Below, one piece after another: positions 11,846 through 24,400 of a stretch of DNA of 64,000 bases. The notes under the pieces were generated by a model. It saw only the letters and a program-made list of their open reading frames with translations. It did no database searches and was not told the DNA's origin. Within the stretch, counting starts at the first letter, position 1; each line of letters starts with the position of its first letter. Source of the stretch: Botrytis cinerea B05.10 (lineage: Eukaryota; Ascomycota; Leotiomycetes; Helotiales; Sclerotiniaceae); contig NC_037314.1 of assembly GCF_000143535.2 (NCBI RefSeq), positions 372,001 through 436,000 on the forward strand, read 5' to 3'. The position numbers were made by a program, and so were the translations under genes.

Positions 11846-12552
11846 CTTTCCTCTCAACTTTCCTTCGAGTATAAAGAAAAGAGAAAGAGAAAATGTTTTT
11901 GCAATTGAGTTTCGCCAGGTACGAAGGTGACAACGAAGATACAACCAAGTTACGTTTACCAGTAGCTTAGCGTGTTGAGTTTGAGAGACGCTAATGGAGG
12001 GGGCACTAGTCTTGATTGGAGAGTCAGCAACGTGCACGGATCATTTCTGGCCAGATCGTCGGCGCTTTTTTCCTTCCTTCTGCCGATGTTTCATTTAAAT
12101 AGGGGAAGTGGTGAGGGAGCTGGTGAGGTACGTGCCGGTGAGTAGGTTGAGTGGGCAGACAGGACAGCCCTTCATTCAACCAATATTGATGCAACGGCTC
12201 ATTCATTCCAGGTTTCATGGAATGTTATTGGGATCAAGGGTTTATGTACCACAAATGAGCACGATTAAATGCATCAACGGTTTTGGATACTATGTTCACT
12301 GGATCGTGGTAACACTCATTCGTTACACCGATGCATTTGGCTTCATGGAGAGCTTCATGACGTGCAATATCACCCTGCCCTTGATGCCAATGGTCTGGAG
12401 TACACCTATTGATCTAGGTAGGTTGGGAGGTATAGTTGGGCACAAGGGATTCACTATGATATGCAACACACATGTCTATACAAGTTCTAAGTGTACGCAT
12501 CTGATTCGCTGATTGGCGTGTTCACGTCAATCCTTAACTAATCGAAACACAG
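11846..12552. other. Promoter region of the methyltransferase and unresolved 5' part of a hypothetical gene
   Basis: The first part should be the 5' leader and promoter of the sphingolipid methyltransferase; a CT/GA-rich stretch sits just upstream of its ATG. The frame open from 12339 to about 12510 (starting MESFMTCNITLP) could be the first exon of the hypothetical gene at 12553-13139, but I could not find a convincing splice pair, so no exon is called. Confidence 0.35.
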
Positions 12553-13139
12553 AGCATTAGAAGCACATCCTCTCTGGAGCTCGAACAACCCAAACCCAAG
12601 CATCCACTTTCTCTGGGACTTTGTAAAGCGTGGTGAATATATGCTTCTCGAATATGATACCATTCTAAATGGACGTCCTCTCCAACATGCCGATCAATTT
12701 CGCCAAGGACCACCAGGTATTTACTTTTTCTGTCCTGTTTTTCGCAGTGTATAGGGGTTACAATGGTCTAGACTACAGCCCGACATTTGATACACCATAT
12801 TTGGAGGCTTTCAATTCCTGAACCCAATTAAGTAATTGAAATGGTTATTAAGCCTTGGGCTGCTGAGATACTTTTGTGGCCAAATGCTCCTCGAGCATTA
12901 CCATTCAACTGACCCCCACAATAGGCACAGGTGAAAATGCTGCATTAAAAGTTTTTCAGGAAGTGTGTGGACGAACCATGATGCTGAACATGATTGTCAC
13001 CGACACAACCGGTCGAATGGCAATGATGATGGGAAGCTCTGGACCTTCAGTCGATTATGGCGATGATGTTAGGCAAGTAGTTAAAGCGCTGGAGGCTGTT
13101 GTTCCACAGGAACATTTGATGGCTGGTATGGTCGGCTGA
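12553..13139 (+). CDS. Hypothetical protein, 3' exons only (start unresolved)
   Basis: Two exons are supported by splice signals and phase: 12553-12716 and 12925-13139, joined across an intron with a GTATTT donor and an AATAG acceptor. Together they read about 125 residues of protein-like composition (for example HFLWDFVKRGEYMLLEYDT and later DYGDDVRQVVKALEAVVP) ending at TGA 13137-13139. No domain is recognised. At the join the sequence reads GPPGTGE, which recalls a Walker A loop but lacks the lysine, so I give it no weight. The 5' exon or exons with the start codon should lie between about 12.2 and 12.5 kb. It could also be a decayed gene. Confidence 0.35.
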
Positions 13140-14769
13140 GACTGTGAGAATTTTGAGAGGGGCTTTTTTGGTATGGCTCGGTTGAGTTCTGAATTTCAAT
13201 CTGAATGACAAACTATCAATGCTCCACTCAGATTTGAATCTTCAAGAAAACGGGATCTCTGCAAATTGATAGTCAGGGGCATTTGGCATTCAATCTGATC
13301 TGGATTCGGCCTGGCCCCGACTTATAGCCAGCTCACATGCAAAGGAACCGCCTCCCCAGTGATGGAATGATACCAACCTCACTTTATGTCCCCTGGTTTG
13401 TGTCAATAGCAGAATTTCCTGTCATTACATTAAACTTGCGAATATTTTTTCTCTCTTTTCACTCACAATCGTCCACATACAATCTTGCAGGAAGCTCGTT
13501 TATTTCTAGTCTGGGCATTCGTGGAATCTAGCGCAATAATTTGTGCAGGTTTGTTGGTCTCGGCTTCATTGCTGTCAAATCATCCGTGAAATACCTGACT
13601 GACTTCATCCAATGTTGAAAAAGAGTTCATCTTAGTACTTCTTCCCATCCCTGGGGGCAAATCCTGGGCAGATTGTCTGCAAGATCATGAGAGCATGTTT
13701 TGTCTGCAATCAAGCTGGCTATGTCGGTAGATTGTATGCACATCATCAAATCATTCTCCCATTTTGTTAATTCAACCTATGGATTTGCTAGAACTGAAGT
13801 GTCTGGCGCAAAAACCGGACGTCAGTTCCCTCAATACATTGTTCATAATCGGTTCATTTCTCCTTTCCGCGCCTTGAAATCCATTCCGATTTCTTGTGTG
13901 GATAGGATGGTAGGTCTGATGTCAGGAACTTGACTTGTACTCTGATTCTTAGGCCTAGAAGCACAGTTTCTGCCTACTCCAGGAGTCTACCAGTGTGGAA
14001 TTCAAGATCTCAAGCTATCTCAAGACTAGGTGGCGTAGTAGATTTGCTACTTAGGTGAAACTCCATTGCGGCCATCGCTCATAAGGTTCGCATGCGAAGT
14101 ATCTTATATTGTTTCAATGCTTGTATTCTGGAATATATCACCTCGATTTGCATTTGACAGCTGTACTTGCTCGGCTCCTTAGTATAGCAGAGATGGGTGA
14201 TGGCAGCTGAGAACCATGGCCCAAATTTACCTGGAAGGTCATATTCGATCGTGCTTCTACACATCTCGTCAGTTATCAAAGCCCCAAAATTGTTCTTCGG
14301 TTTTCTTTTTATTGAACAATATCTCTACGATGATCAGACGCTTCTTGAGCGCACAAAATTTTATACTATAGCTATCGTAAACCCCCAGATCTCAAGCTAA
14401 ACCTAAATGTCCAGTTTGTATTTCAAGTGACAGCAAAATCGTTTACCCGTAACTCAAAGACATACTGAATACTCAACTCACCCGCCACCGGTTCATGTCC
14501 ACTCTCCTCTAAATTGGAGACGGGTATATTCAATACTGCATGCGAGCTTTGGAGAGCCAATTTAATTCCATGGATCGGACACTTGACTATCCATTTAGCT
14601 GTGAAGATTGGACCTTGGCGGGTTTGAAGGGGCAAAACTGGCTAATTTCAATACACAAAACCATACAGTTGAGATAATATCAGAAAGAGAGCTATGTAAC
14701 AGGACTAGTATACTTCAAAATATCTCTACATACCAACACAACCAGCCTGCAGAAACCTCACACTTTTGA

Positions 14770-14792
14770 CCCCCCCCCCCCCCCCCCCCCCC
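14770..14792 (+). repeat. Poly-C homopolymer tract (23 C)
   Basis: An uninterrupted run of 23 C is followed by TTCTACC. It lies 145 bases before a possible small coding frame. Such tracts are unstable in replication and error-prone in sequencing, so the exact length is uncertain. Confidence 0.9.
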
Positions 14793-14936
14793 TTCTACCA
14801 GCAATCGGCTAGCTTTCTAGTGAAGAAATATCGAAACAACTCATCACCAGAAACATCTGCAAGATTCGACAGACAACGTATCCGATCAACATAGATCCGC
14901 AAAATATTTACCCTGCTCTAGGAAGGAACGAAAAGA

Positions 14937-15112
14937 ATGATTATTTCTACTCCTGTTTCAAAAACAGCTATCCCTCTACGACGAGCTATTCCCACATCTA
15001 GTGACGGTACGCCCTCAACCTCTCATCTCATATGTGTACTGTACACCTAGTCGTCAAAAGATCACGAATACAAGTACGAGCAAACTCATGTTTATTCATT
15101 ATTAGATTAGAG
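14937..15112 (+). CDS. Possible micro-protein with a mitochondrial-presequence-like N-terminus
   Basis: An ATG at 14937 opens a frame starting MIISTPVSKTAIPLRRAIP, which has the basic, hydroxylated, acid-free character of a mitochondrial presequence. A GTACGC donor follows after the codons for TSSD plus one base. If spliced to an acceptor at AAAAG (exon starting near 15062), the frame continues with an acidic/aromatic stretch (HEYKYEQTHVYSLLD) and stops, giving about 39 residues. A different acceptor (CCTAG) would give a longer, unrelated tail. No family is recognised and the splice choice is uncertain. Confidence 0.22.
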
Positions 15113-15580
15113 CAAGAAAAACTTTCGAATCGAATCGAATCTCATACACAAAGGAAGTTGAAACCCATGAAAATACCTACTAGAAATACAGGGTAGACAG
15201 GGTAATCGTATGACTGAAAGCAAATTTGGGGTACACGAATCGAATACATGCTGGGAGGGATATCTAGCGCTGTGGGATTTTCGGAAGCTATATCTCCTAC
15301 ATTCAAATCCGACCGAATGTCGTCCCTTGTTGAAGATGCTTTTCTTCTTTCAACGTTTTGATGATCAAGAATAGCAATGTATTATTGATCTTACTAGATC
15401 TCGTCTTAGATTTTGATACGCGTGTTATACTTGTCATATAACTCATCCCAAGCCAGAAGCTCAAATGGCAAAGCTCTGCCTGTACTCTTGTAAGAACTCT
15501 CACATGACTCAATCACAAATAAGACTCAGCACACTGTAACAAAACTTAAAATTGATGGAAATCCTTCATCAGAGGGTATC

Positions 15581-17032
15581 TTATTCGCTATCATCACTAC
15601 TACTATCCGCGCTCTCCTCGTCCTCCTCCTCATTTATCTCAATTTCTTCATCTTCCGCGCCTTCGGGAGTTGGTAACATGACAAACGCTTTCAAACATGT
15701 AACGCGATTTCCGGTCTCGTATGTACCAATTAGTTTTCCGACTTGGTTCACGCTCTCTCCAACTTGCGCCAAATCGTTGACTGCAGATAATTTGTATAGT
15801 CTGACAGCACCATCACTGCTTGCTGCCACAATCAGAATGTCTCTGGAAGAACCTTCTCCAATGTTCAAGATGGCGAAATCCTTGATACGTCCAGTCACTC
15901 CGCTATCTTTACCACCAAGTTGTGCGAATAACTTAGCGGCGGGTATCGGTTGTGATTTGCCTTCGGCAGCTTTTGTCGTTTCTACGTCTCCGGCATTTGT
16001 GGAATAGAACAAAATTCTTCCATCCTCTGTTGAAACGGCCAAGACTTGAGAATCTTCGTCATCTCCCACTTGCACGTAGGAGAGCTGATGAATTTTGGAC
16101 CTTGGTGTTGGCACCACCTTACACCTAACTTTGCAGTCCATCCCGAAAACCAATATTCCTTTCTCGAATCCTACGCAGAACTCCTCCCCGCCCTCTTTCG
16201 TATTACCCCATGCGACTCTCCTTCCCTCTCCACTGCTAAATCTGCCTTCCCCGACCTCGACTAACATCTCTCTCTCGAAATTCAACACACCCGCCTTTTT
16301 TCCTGTAACTAAATTCCACAGCCTCATAGACTTTTCTCCCTTCCCAACACTGAGCATGAGCTTCATACTTGGATGCACGGCGAAGTCGTTAACTCCACTT
16401 GGTTGTCCCCCAAGCGGAGCAGTATCACCACTAGGTCTACCCACAGCTTTCGGAATCGGCGCCTTAATAGTACTCAATAGACTCCAGTCTCTTGTTCTCG
16501 TAACAGCAATTGTCGAATCTTCCGCAGAACTCATCAGCTTACTTCGAGTGGGAAAATAAAGGGCGGTGATTGAGGAGGCATGATGAAGTAATGAGCCAAG
16601 TTCGCGGTTTTGTGGATTTTCCACAACCGCCTTCGCTGTAAGAGAGGGAATTGCAGGAACTGATATCTTGGATGGAGGGTGTGCGGAGATGTGGTAAAGA
16701 TTTATGCGCTCGTCAGTACTGCCGGTTGCGAGAATGATCTTTTGTGATTGTTTGGGGACTGGAGCAGAGGGAGGAGAGAGTGCTAGAGTTCGAATAGCAG
16801 AGGTATGCGCATTAAAGAGAAAGGTATCTGCGAATTGGACGTCGTCGTCTGAGCGAATTGTTGTGGTGATACCATGGAGGACTCGGTCGTAAGATCCAGT
16901 GATGATTTGAATGGTAGTGGGCTTGGAGGAATTGGTCTTCAGTGTTGCAGTTGGCTTCAATTTCTTCGTGGGTACTGATGGTGCTGCGACAGCAGGCGCC
17001 GATTCAGTAGTGTTTCTCTTTCTTTTTGCCAT
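15581..17032 (-). CDS. mak11: Mak11-type WD40 protein, 60S ribosome biogenesis
   Basis: This single-exon gene encodes 483 residues. The N-terminus is basic with nuclear-localisation-like clusters (KRKR at 3-6, KKLK at 23-26). WD40-type repeats follow: ITGSYDRVLHG, HTSAIRTLALSP, ILATGSTDERINLYHI, and the strongly conserved Mak11/PAK1IP1 block GVNDFAVHPSMKLMLSVG then EKSMRLWNL. The protein ends in an acidic Glu/Asp/Ser tail. Mak11 is a nucleolar factor needed for Rlp24 loading on pre-60S particles in yeast; the animal homologue is PAK1IP1. About 100 residues more than typical yeast Mak11 sit in loops (for example GRPSGDTAPLGGQPS). The start is the first ATG, just before the basic region. Confidence 0.9.
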   Translation of the reverse strand: MAKRKRNTTESAPAVAAPSVPTKKLKPTATLKTNSSKPTTIQIITGSYDRVLHGITTTIRSDDDVQFADTFLFNAHTSAIRTLALSPPSAPVPKQSQKIILATGSTDERINLYHISAHPPSKISVPAIPSLTAKAVVENPQNRELGSLLHHASSITALYFPTRSKLMSSAEDSTIAVTRTRDWSLLSTIKAPIPKAVGRPSGDTAPLGGQPSGVNDFAVHPSMKLMLSVGKGEKSMRLWNLVTGKKAGVLNFEREMLVEVGEGRFSSGEGRRVAWGNTKEGGEEFCVGFEKGILVFGMDCKVRCKVVPTPRSKIHQLSYVQVGDDEDSQVLAVSTEDGRILFYSTNAGDVETTKAAEGKSQPIPAAKLFAQLGGKDSGVTGRIKDFAILNIGEGSSRDILIVAASSDGAVRLYKLSAVNDLAQVGESVNQVGKLIGTYETGNRVTCLKAFVMLPTPEGAEDEEIEINEEEDEESADSSSDDSE

Positions 17033-19105
17033 TTTGTGATTTGAGTTGATTTTTTGTCAGGTTGATGAGAAGTCGGATTTCGAGAAAAAAGCTCTTGGGA
17101 ACTTTTGAGAGTTAAAATTATTGCAGGGATTTACCATATGGGTATTGCTTCTTGCAGGCCGCCTTTAGAAAGAAGAATGCCGCTTTAATTATGCAACAGT
17201 CACCTGACGATGAATTCTTTCGCACTTTCGTACTTTCGTCGTCAAAACTCAACTCTTTGGAAGGAACGAAAATATACTTGCGTCTCAAGAGTTAGAAGTT
17301 ACCTCGAATTCTTGGTGCTCCTCGTGTGTTCTTTAGCCCCGTCGAGCTCCAATATATGAACTCGGAGTTGCAACCGATGCTATTTATGATCAAACAACAA
17401 GCTCACTCTCTTCAATTTGATTGTGCTTCACCATTAGTTTTGGAAATGTATCACAGCTTTCTGAATTTTCCGTATGAGTGCTCTTGAGAATATGTCACTG
17501 ATATCACTGCTCCCTCTTGTATATTCGCAGAGGTATTATGCATGATTAAATATCGGTAAGGGCATCTTCAATACATCAGGCAAATGTTCAAATATGCTTA
17601 ATTTACAACAGAATCCAAACGCTACAATCTCACAGTGTACCTAAAACCTACAGCATACTACAATATACAGCAATTTACCGAGAGCGTTAGATGGAAGCGT
17701 GCGAAATTCTCGTATCAAGTCTCTTCTCGAGTTCCTTGCTGGCTTGCTTCTCGACACAGATATTCGATAGTGCACGCCCATAATGGCGATTTTATACATC
17801 TGCTCTGTGCAAAAAGTCTCCACAATGGAGAAAAGCATTTGCCGCTATGACTGTGTTCCTTGCTAGCCAACTTCCATAGAGAGAGATAACTTCGGAGATA
17901 AATCCGTGTGTGCAATCACTCATGTAAACTGACATTGAAACACTGACATTCGAATTTTGAACAATAATGTCAATATACATCCCAAATTTTCAAAGACTTC
18001 GGAGATTAATAACAAGTCAAACCCTTGTGAATATGTCTGTTTGATATTCAAAATCAGATAATGTTCAGCCACTGTCAGATTTGGTATCGAATACGGAAGA
18101 GGTGAGAGGAGGTGCTTTTGTTGTTCTGATCTTCCTGTCTCTGCTCGAACCACAGAATCTTATTGCGTGCTCCTGCTGTCTCACTTGAGGCTTCCAAACG
18201 CTATCAGTGACATCATCACCACCACCCAACTTTCCTCTCTGAGCAATATAGATTGCAAGAAGATGTTTGAATTCCACACCTCATCATGTTCCCAACCAAG
18301 ATGCGTCATTGAGTGGTGACAGTGGACGAATGTGAGCCAACTCATTCCAGTGAGGGGAATTTTCTTGCATGACAACGGGCAACCGGTGCCAACCACTCAT
18401 CAAGATTCAAGACTCTCGAGCCTATGATCGATGCATGAATTATTAACACGAATCGAATCATTTGTGTTCAATGTCATGTTGAGAGGGGAAAAAAAAAAGA
18501 CAAGGAACTTACCCCAGATAAAGTTTAGTCCAGTCGATCATCCTAGCACTAAGTCCCGTGCCTCCAACACCCGACCTCCGGCCAATTTCTTGGCAAATAT
18601 TTCATCCCTAGACATGTGAAATATCAATGGATGGGCTGATTGATTCTCTACCGACGACTTTGCTGCATAACCCTCCGAACTTCCCCATCACAAAACATAC
18701 ACATCTTCTCTATTACCTACCTAGTACTTCGAAAGTCTCCTTCATACGTCTCGTCTACCTCTCTCTCTCTCTCTCTCCTTTGTCAATTGTTGACCCTGAG
18801 AAGCTTAATTGGTGTATACATACGAAGTAAGGAGGCACATTTGAGGTCCACGTAACACGTCGACAGGTAACTCTCCCAAGCTTGGCAATTGCTCTTCGCA
18901 TTCTCAGAGACACCTCAACCAGACTCCAGTCAATTGTGTAAAAGAAGATAGACATTAGGCCGCCGATTGATATGTGTATATTACATCTTGTTGACTGAAA
19001 GTAGCTCTTCCACATCAGCTGCTACTCATTACGCCGGATAGATTTTGGGAAGATAGTATCTTCGACTACTACCCGCGTTAGTATTATTACGAAAGCAAAA
19101 TCCCA
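17033..19105. other. Divergent intergenic region between mak11 and the INSIG gene
   Basis: About 2.1 kb separates the divergent starts of mak11 and the INSIG-like gene and should contain both promoters. A CT-dinucleotide tract at about 18758-18778 lies 330 bases upstream of the INSIG start. No gene is supported. Confidence 0.5.
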
Positions 19106-20263
19106 ATGGCTGCCCCGCATATCTATCGCCCCAAGCCGCGTCGGCCTTTCGAGGCACATTCCCTTACCCTTCAAACTCTAAGTCCTTCTCTTACCTCTTT
19201 ATCCGAGTTCTTTGAAGCACCGAGCCGCACCGACTCCGTTCTCGATTTGACATCCTCCACTTTGGGTGGAATATACGAGGCGACTGGCCATGGTGATTTT
19301 GAGCCAGAGACGCCGTCCACACCTTGGGGAACAGGCGCTGAAAGTCCCCAACGAACACGCAGCCCTCCAGTCTATCGAAGACAATCTTTTGCCGACGTTC
19401 CTACCTCAGAGTCGGCTACTATATATTCCAGAGTCTTCAGGTCTGTGCTATTATTCGGCTTAGGACTCTTGTATGGTTTACTTGTCAAACATCTACACGA
19501 TGACCGGCATCTAGCACCACTTCAAGTGGAGACAATTATAAAACCTAGCCATGATTGGAAATATCTTGTATTTTGGGGCATAGCTGGGGTAGGATTGGGA
19601 AGTGTATTACCACTGGTCGACAAATTCTGGGAGGAAAGGGTGCAATTACCCTTTGAATCCTCCACTTGTACTCCCTCGGAAGAAGCAATCGATGTCAGCA
19701 ACTCGCAGGGTGTTCTTGGAGGAGACTGGATACTAGCAGTGAGAAGTGTGGGCGCTTTTGTGGGAATTGCTTATGCCATTGTACGTCCTATTTTCAGTTT
19801 TTGTACTCAGCTTTACTAACCATTTTCTAAGCGCAAATTACCTTGGGCATCCGATATGCAAGCCTCCTTAGCCCTGGCCCTTGTGAATCCAGTCCTGTGG
19901 TATCTTATTGATCGTTCTAAACCTGGACTTGCATTTTCAGCCGCAGTTGGGGCTACTGGAAGTGTACTTCTCCTAGCATCGAACTCAGACTTGATGCCCA
20001 GTCCGGCCGCTTCCATGAAGAACAATACTGTATCTCATCAACCGGCTGATTACTCAGAGGCAGAATCCGAGAAACTAGTCACAAGGGGCAACCTCGAGGC
20101 TGGGATATGGATTGCTAGTGTTCTCTTTTGCAGCTGTGTTTGTTTTGGAAATATTGGGCGAAGGCTAGCACTCAACAGCAACAGAAGAAGGACCTCGTTT
20201 TTGAGCAAGCAGCCGAGAAGGGAGTCCATGGGACATGTGCAAGCTGCAAGACAGTTGCGATAA
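19106..20263 (+). CDS. INSIG-domain ER membrane protein
   Basis: Two exons, 19106-19780 and 19832-20263, give 368 residues. The 51-base intron has a GTACGT donor, an ACTAAC branch site and a TAAG acceptor. The first 105 residues are polar and Ser/Pro-rich, probably cytosolic. The INSIG core follows with about six hydrophobic helices: FRSVLLFGLGLLYGLLV with the family signature YGLLVKHLHDD, then YLVFWGIAGVGLGSVLP, VGAFVGIAYAI, LALALVNPVLWYL, AFSAAVGATGSVLLLA and IWIASVLFCSCVCFG. INSIG proteins bind sterol-sensing-domain proteins (SCAP, HMG-CoA reductase) in the ER; in fission yeast Ins1 controls Hmg1. The role here is inferred from the family. Confidence 0.88.
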
Positions 20264-21496
20264 CATAAAAATCAATACCTTCTTTGGTCGATACCTGGAT
20301 ATGTAGAGATTGGAAAACAATTGTCAAGCATTATGAAATACACTTTCAGCTCTTTCCTACGTTTTTCACAGTATATTCATTTGAGAAGAGAACTTTACTT
20401 CATGTGCTTAAGGAACACTAAGCAACATCTGTTATTTGGCGATATCAAGGAACATTGGAACAATGATCTGGGTCAACTCCATTCGCAGCACAAGGCTGTA
20501 TATTGATTTCAATTAAGCTGCCGCCAAAATTTCAGTTATGAGGAAAAGTGCCACAATTTCGAATCAGATCCAATATTTGAGTTTGGAAGCGGAAGGGAAA
20601 GAACCCAGCATTTGGCTTCTCGAAACAGAATGCTAACAGTACTTGATGAGGAAAGAACCGTGCTCCTCAGCTTGATCTAGTGTTTGATTTTGGAAGAAGG
20701 AAAGATGTACAACACCCGATAGGTAACACACAGCGATGATTTTCGGCATGATAAGTTTTGGGATAGCAGGCGTTAAGGAGGAGTGGAAGAGACGACATTC
20801 GGGAAAACACGCATGTAAGGAAGAAGGGAATTCCAATACCTATTTATTAGTAATACCAAATTATTCTTATTCCAATGATAGTTCTTGACTATCTAGGTAG
20901 GTGTTGATTTCAGTCCCTCCTATTCCCTCATGCCAATTGGTTACTGAATCACCATGAGAATCTAGCTATCCATATATGCGTATCCATGCCGTCGTTACAT
21001 TCATTGACTGGCTGCTTGCTCAACACAATGTGAATTTGTTGTATGTGGCTGACTTCACATTCTCCAGACCCTCACCTCACCTCGGTTACGATGCAACACA
21101 AAGATGCCCACGAAACATTTTGTTAACACCTGAACATATAACTTTGCAAAATCTAACAGCTTCCCCAATAATACCAGAACGAAAGACTTGACCATAACTC
21201 GAAACTCAAAAGGCAAACTTGTAAACTTAACGGAGAAAGAAAATATGCTTTAAAGGCTATGACGCTTCTTTTGGGGAATCGCTTAAAATGCCCAAAATCG
21301 CGGATTGCCTAATGTTTGATTGTCCTTCCCATGCAATTTTTGAACACGGTGATATAGCAATTTTGAACACCCATCTACTATCAATTCACAACCACCAGTT
21401 TTCATTGAATTAATTATTTGAAGCATCTCAGAATCTTTCATTAAGATCGGGACTATATCCGTTTTTTTAAAAAACGGATGTCGCGGTCGCGATATT
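20264..21496. other. Intergenic region upstream of eaf1/vid21
   Basis: About 1.2 kb without a gene. It holds the 3' end of the INSIG gene and the promoter of the next gene. Two palindromes lie at its end (21457-21479 and 21481-21492), listed separately. Confidence 0.5.
21457..21479. repeat. Perfect inverted repeat in the eaf1/vid21 5' leader
   Basis: Two 11-base arms, ATCCGTTTTTT and AAAAAACGGAT, flank a single T. The structure ends 17 bases before the start codon at 21497. A second palindrome, TCGCG-GT-CGCGA, occupies 21481-21492 directly after it. Confidence 0.8.
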
Positions 21497-24400
21497 ATGA
21501 GCGAGGTTGGAGCGCCCATTCGCAATCGCCTTTTACGATCAAAACAAGATGAAGCAAGGTAATTTAATTATTCGAATGCTGTCAATTGATGTCGCATCGT
21601 TTTCTGCATCGTTTGATATTGATTTTATGATACTAACCGTGGTAGTCGAATTAATTCATCGAGAAAGAGGAAACTTCGCGAGTTGTTCGCAGTTTGCGAC
21701 AATGAGGGCCCTATACCTGTAATCCTTGGGATAGACTCTAATGCTCCACCAACCAATTCCGCAGAGGCACAATTTCTCGAGGCTTGTGATATCTTACAGT
21801 ATGTACCATAGTTCTATCATGCACAAATTTTAATACTATTGAAACCGCTCTACATTTCCTGTAGAATTTACTAATCTCACTTACAGAGATCGACCCTTCA
21901 ATGAATCAAATCTACCCGCCCGACGACAACTTCGATCCGATTCCTTGAAACAAAAATCAGCAATTCGCCAAACAGGCAAGGACCTTTTGGTAAAAGATGC
22001 GTCTCATAAAATAGAACATTATTTCAAAAGCGATGGTGCAATACCACGAAAGAGCCGTGGCACTCCTCCAATTGAGAACAGTAACGAAGGACGAAATATC
22101 GAGAGAAATGGAGATGACGTTAGGGCAACAGCAGCAGCGACTGGCGTTTCTATACGCAGATCGCCCTCGAAGAGCTTGCAGACAAATTCACCGACCGAGT
22201 CTTCTGCAGACATTATTTCTTCCGTGGAGGAGGCACCTGAAATAGCTAGTCATCTTACGAATGCGGCGCAAAGTCAACAGCAACAGCATGATTTGTCCAG
22301 TAGAAATTTCGAAGTCGATCGTATCAAGACAGTAGTGGAAAGCCCTCCTGGAAGCCCTGGAGTGAATCCAAGGGAAGCCGTACCTCCATCTGCCGAAGAC
22401 GTTGCGAACCTGCAAGAGCCAGTTATCTTTGGCGCGAATGATGAGAATCATCATGCTGCAACTGCTCATTTACCACCGAAAGAGGTTCAAGAAGCCCGAA
22501 TAGAGGAGATGGAGAAGGCACGCGAGCACACAGGGGATAGAGGTAGACATTCAATCACGAATTCACTTAGGATTGCCGTGGATTTACCTTCCTCTCCAAG
22601 TTCAACAATCGATGCACATTCAACCACAACCCCTGCCCGGCACGATGTTTCTGCAGATACAAGCCCTGAGAATGATAATTCTCGCTACGAAGAGGCTAAA
22701 AACCCAGATAATGACGTCGATCTCAAGCCTTCAACAGAGCCAAAGTCGAATCGCGAGGACATTGCTCAGGAAGATGAACACAACAGCAGACACAAGACTC
22801 AAAATGAACTCTCTAGTACTGAGGCACTGGGTAGTAATTCAATGTCAGCTGATGCTCAACTTCGTATGGAAGACCAAGCCGCTGCCGGCTCCAAAATTGC
22901 TGCGGTTACTGAGATAGCAGATTCTGAAGCTTCGAGTTCGCAGGGTGCTGAAGATCTTAAACTACTGGCACAGCAGGACAGAAATTCGGAGAAAAAAATC
23001 GCTGTGGAAAGAGCCGGCGACGGGGCAAATGCTTCGCTGGCAGATGAAACAGTGCGAAGCGAAAAGGTTCGTCCGACCCCCAAAGCAAACGAAGTACCAG
23101 ATTCGGAGGGTGAGGGACAAACTCCAGTCGACGCTATGGACTTGGATGTCGCTAGTGTCAAGGATTCATCTGAAAGTCAAACTACGTTAGAAAGTGGTCC
23201 TATCACAAATGCAAAAGAGCCAACCTCCGTTCTTGAAGAGACCCCAATGCAGATGCCCTCTGATGCTAAGACGCCACCATCTGCGATGTCTACTCCTACA
23301 ACGCGCAAAGCATCATCGTCAACGCCCGTTCCAGTTCAAGCGCCAATTGAGCGTATGACGACAAGAGTCGCTTCAGGGGCAATCAGACATAAGTCTGTAT
23401 CTGAGATCCTAGGCGAAACACCGGCGCCGAACACCTCTCCTACTTCTGCGAGAAGTCCTGTTAGCAAGCTAGATACTGAATCGGCTGTTAACTCCCCTTC
23501 AAGAGGAAGTACGCCAGGTTCTACTCGTAGTCTGCTCCAAAAATCAAAGGAGAAGAATCAAAGTAGACTTTCAACGGTCGTGTTTGCTAAGAAGCCTACT
23601 CCCGGTCCCAGAGTCAACGATATCACTTTGGTGCCTAGGGGTGCTAATTCACATGCAGCACATGCAGCATCTCCTTATGACGATTACTTCGCGTGTTTGT
23701 ATCTCAATAGCCACAACACACAAAAAACAGGCTATCCGCCATTGGACGGACTACTACAAACCGCTCACAAAACTATCACGACCTCAAATGCTTTTGTGCC
23801 CATAACTGAGAATCAAACTACAAGGATTCTGAAGCGCATATATGGGCTCCAGAACACTTCCAAATGGTCTCTACGCCAGCCTAAGCGATCCGAAGAACCC
23901 ATTCGGCCAACTACGCATTGGGACGTCCTTCTTCAAGAAGCGAAATGGATGCGAACAGATTTTCGTGAAGAACGAAAGTGGAAAATGGCAGTGGCTAAGA
24001 ACCTAGCATATGCTTGTGCCGAGTGGTTCGAAGCTAGCGTCGAGGAACGAAAAATCCTACAAGTAAATGCTACTCGCCCAGCATTAGTCCTGGCTGAAAC
24101 CTCGAAGGATGTTGAAATGGATGATGAGACTAGTAAATCTCTTTCGCACCCCACTCCCGAACTGATCGCCTCTGCAGAATTTGATTCTCCAATGGACGAT
24201 GTCGATGATGAACTTCGCCTTAGTCTTATAGATACTGTCAGCCCTACTGCGATCTTCGGCCTTCAGGATGATGATGTTGTTTTTGGATTGAGTAGATCTC
24301 CTGCAACCGATAAACTGTTAGAGGAATTGCCCTTATATGGTGCGCCACTCAGTGTTCCTTGCAATGACTTGCCTACCTCTGAAGTTGACCCTGATCGCTT

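Larger units (their letters stand above)
13140..15580. other. Intergenic region with a poly-C tract
   Basis: About 2.4 kb without a recognisable gene. It contains the poly-C tract at 14770-14792 and a possible very small two-exon frame starting at 14937, both listed separately. The last 100 bases before 15581 should be 3' untranslated region of the WD40 gene. Confidence 0.5.

Noticed and set aside
12700..12960. GPPGTGE at the exon join of the hypothetical gene, resembling a Walker A motif of AAA+ proteins
   Set aside because: The essential lysine is missing, the motif arises across a splice join, and no Walker B or other AAA+ motif follows.
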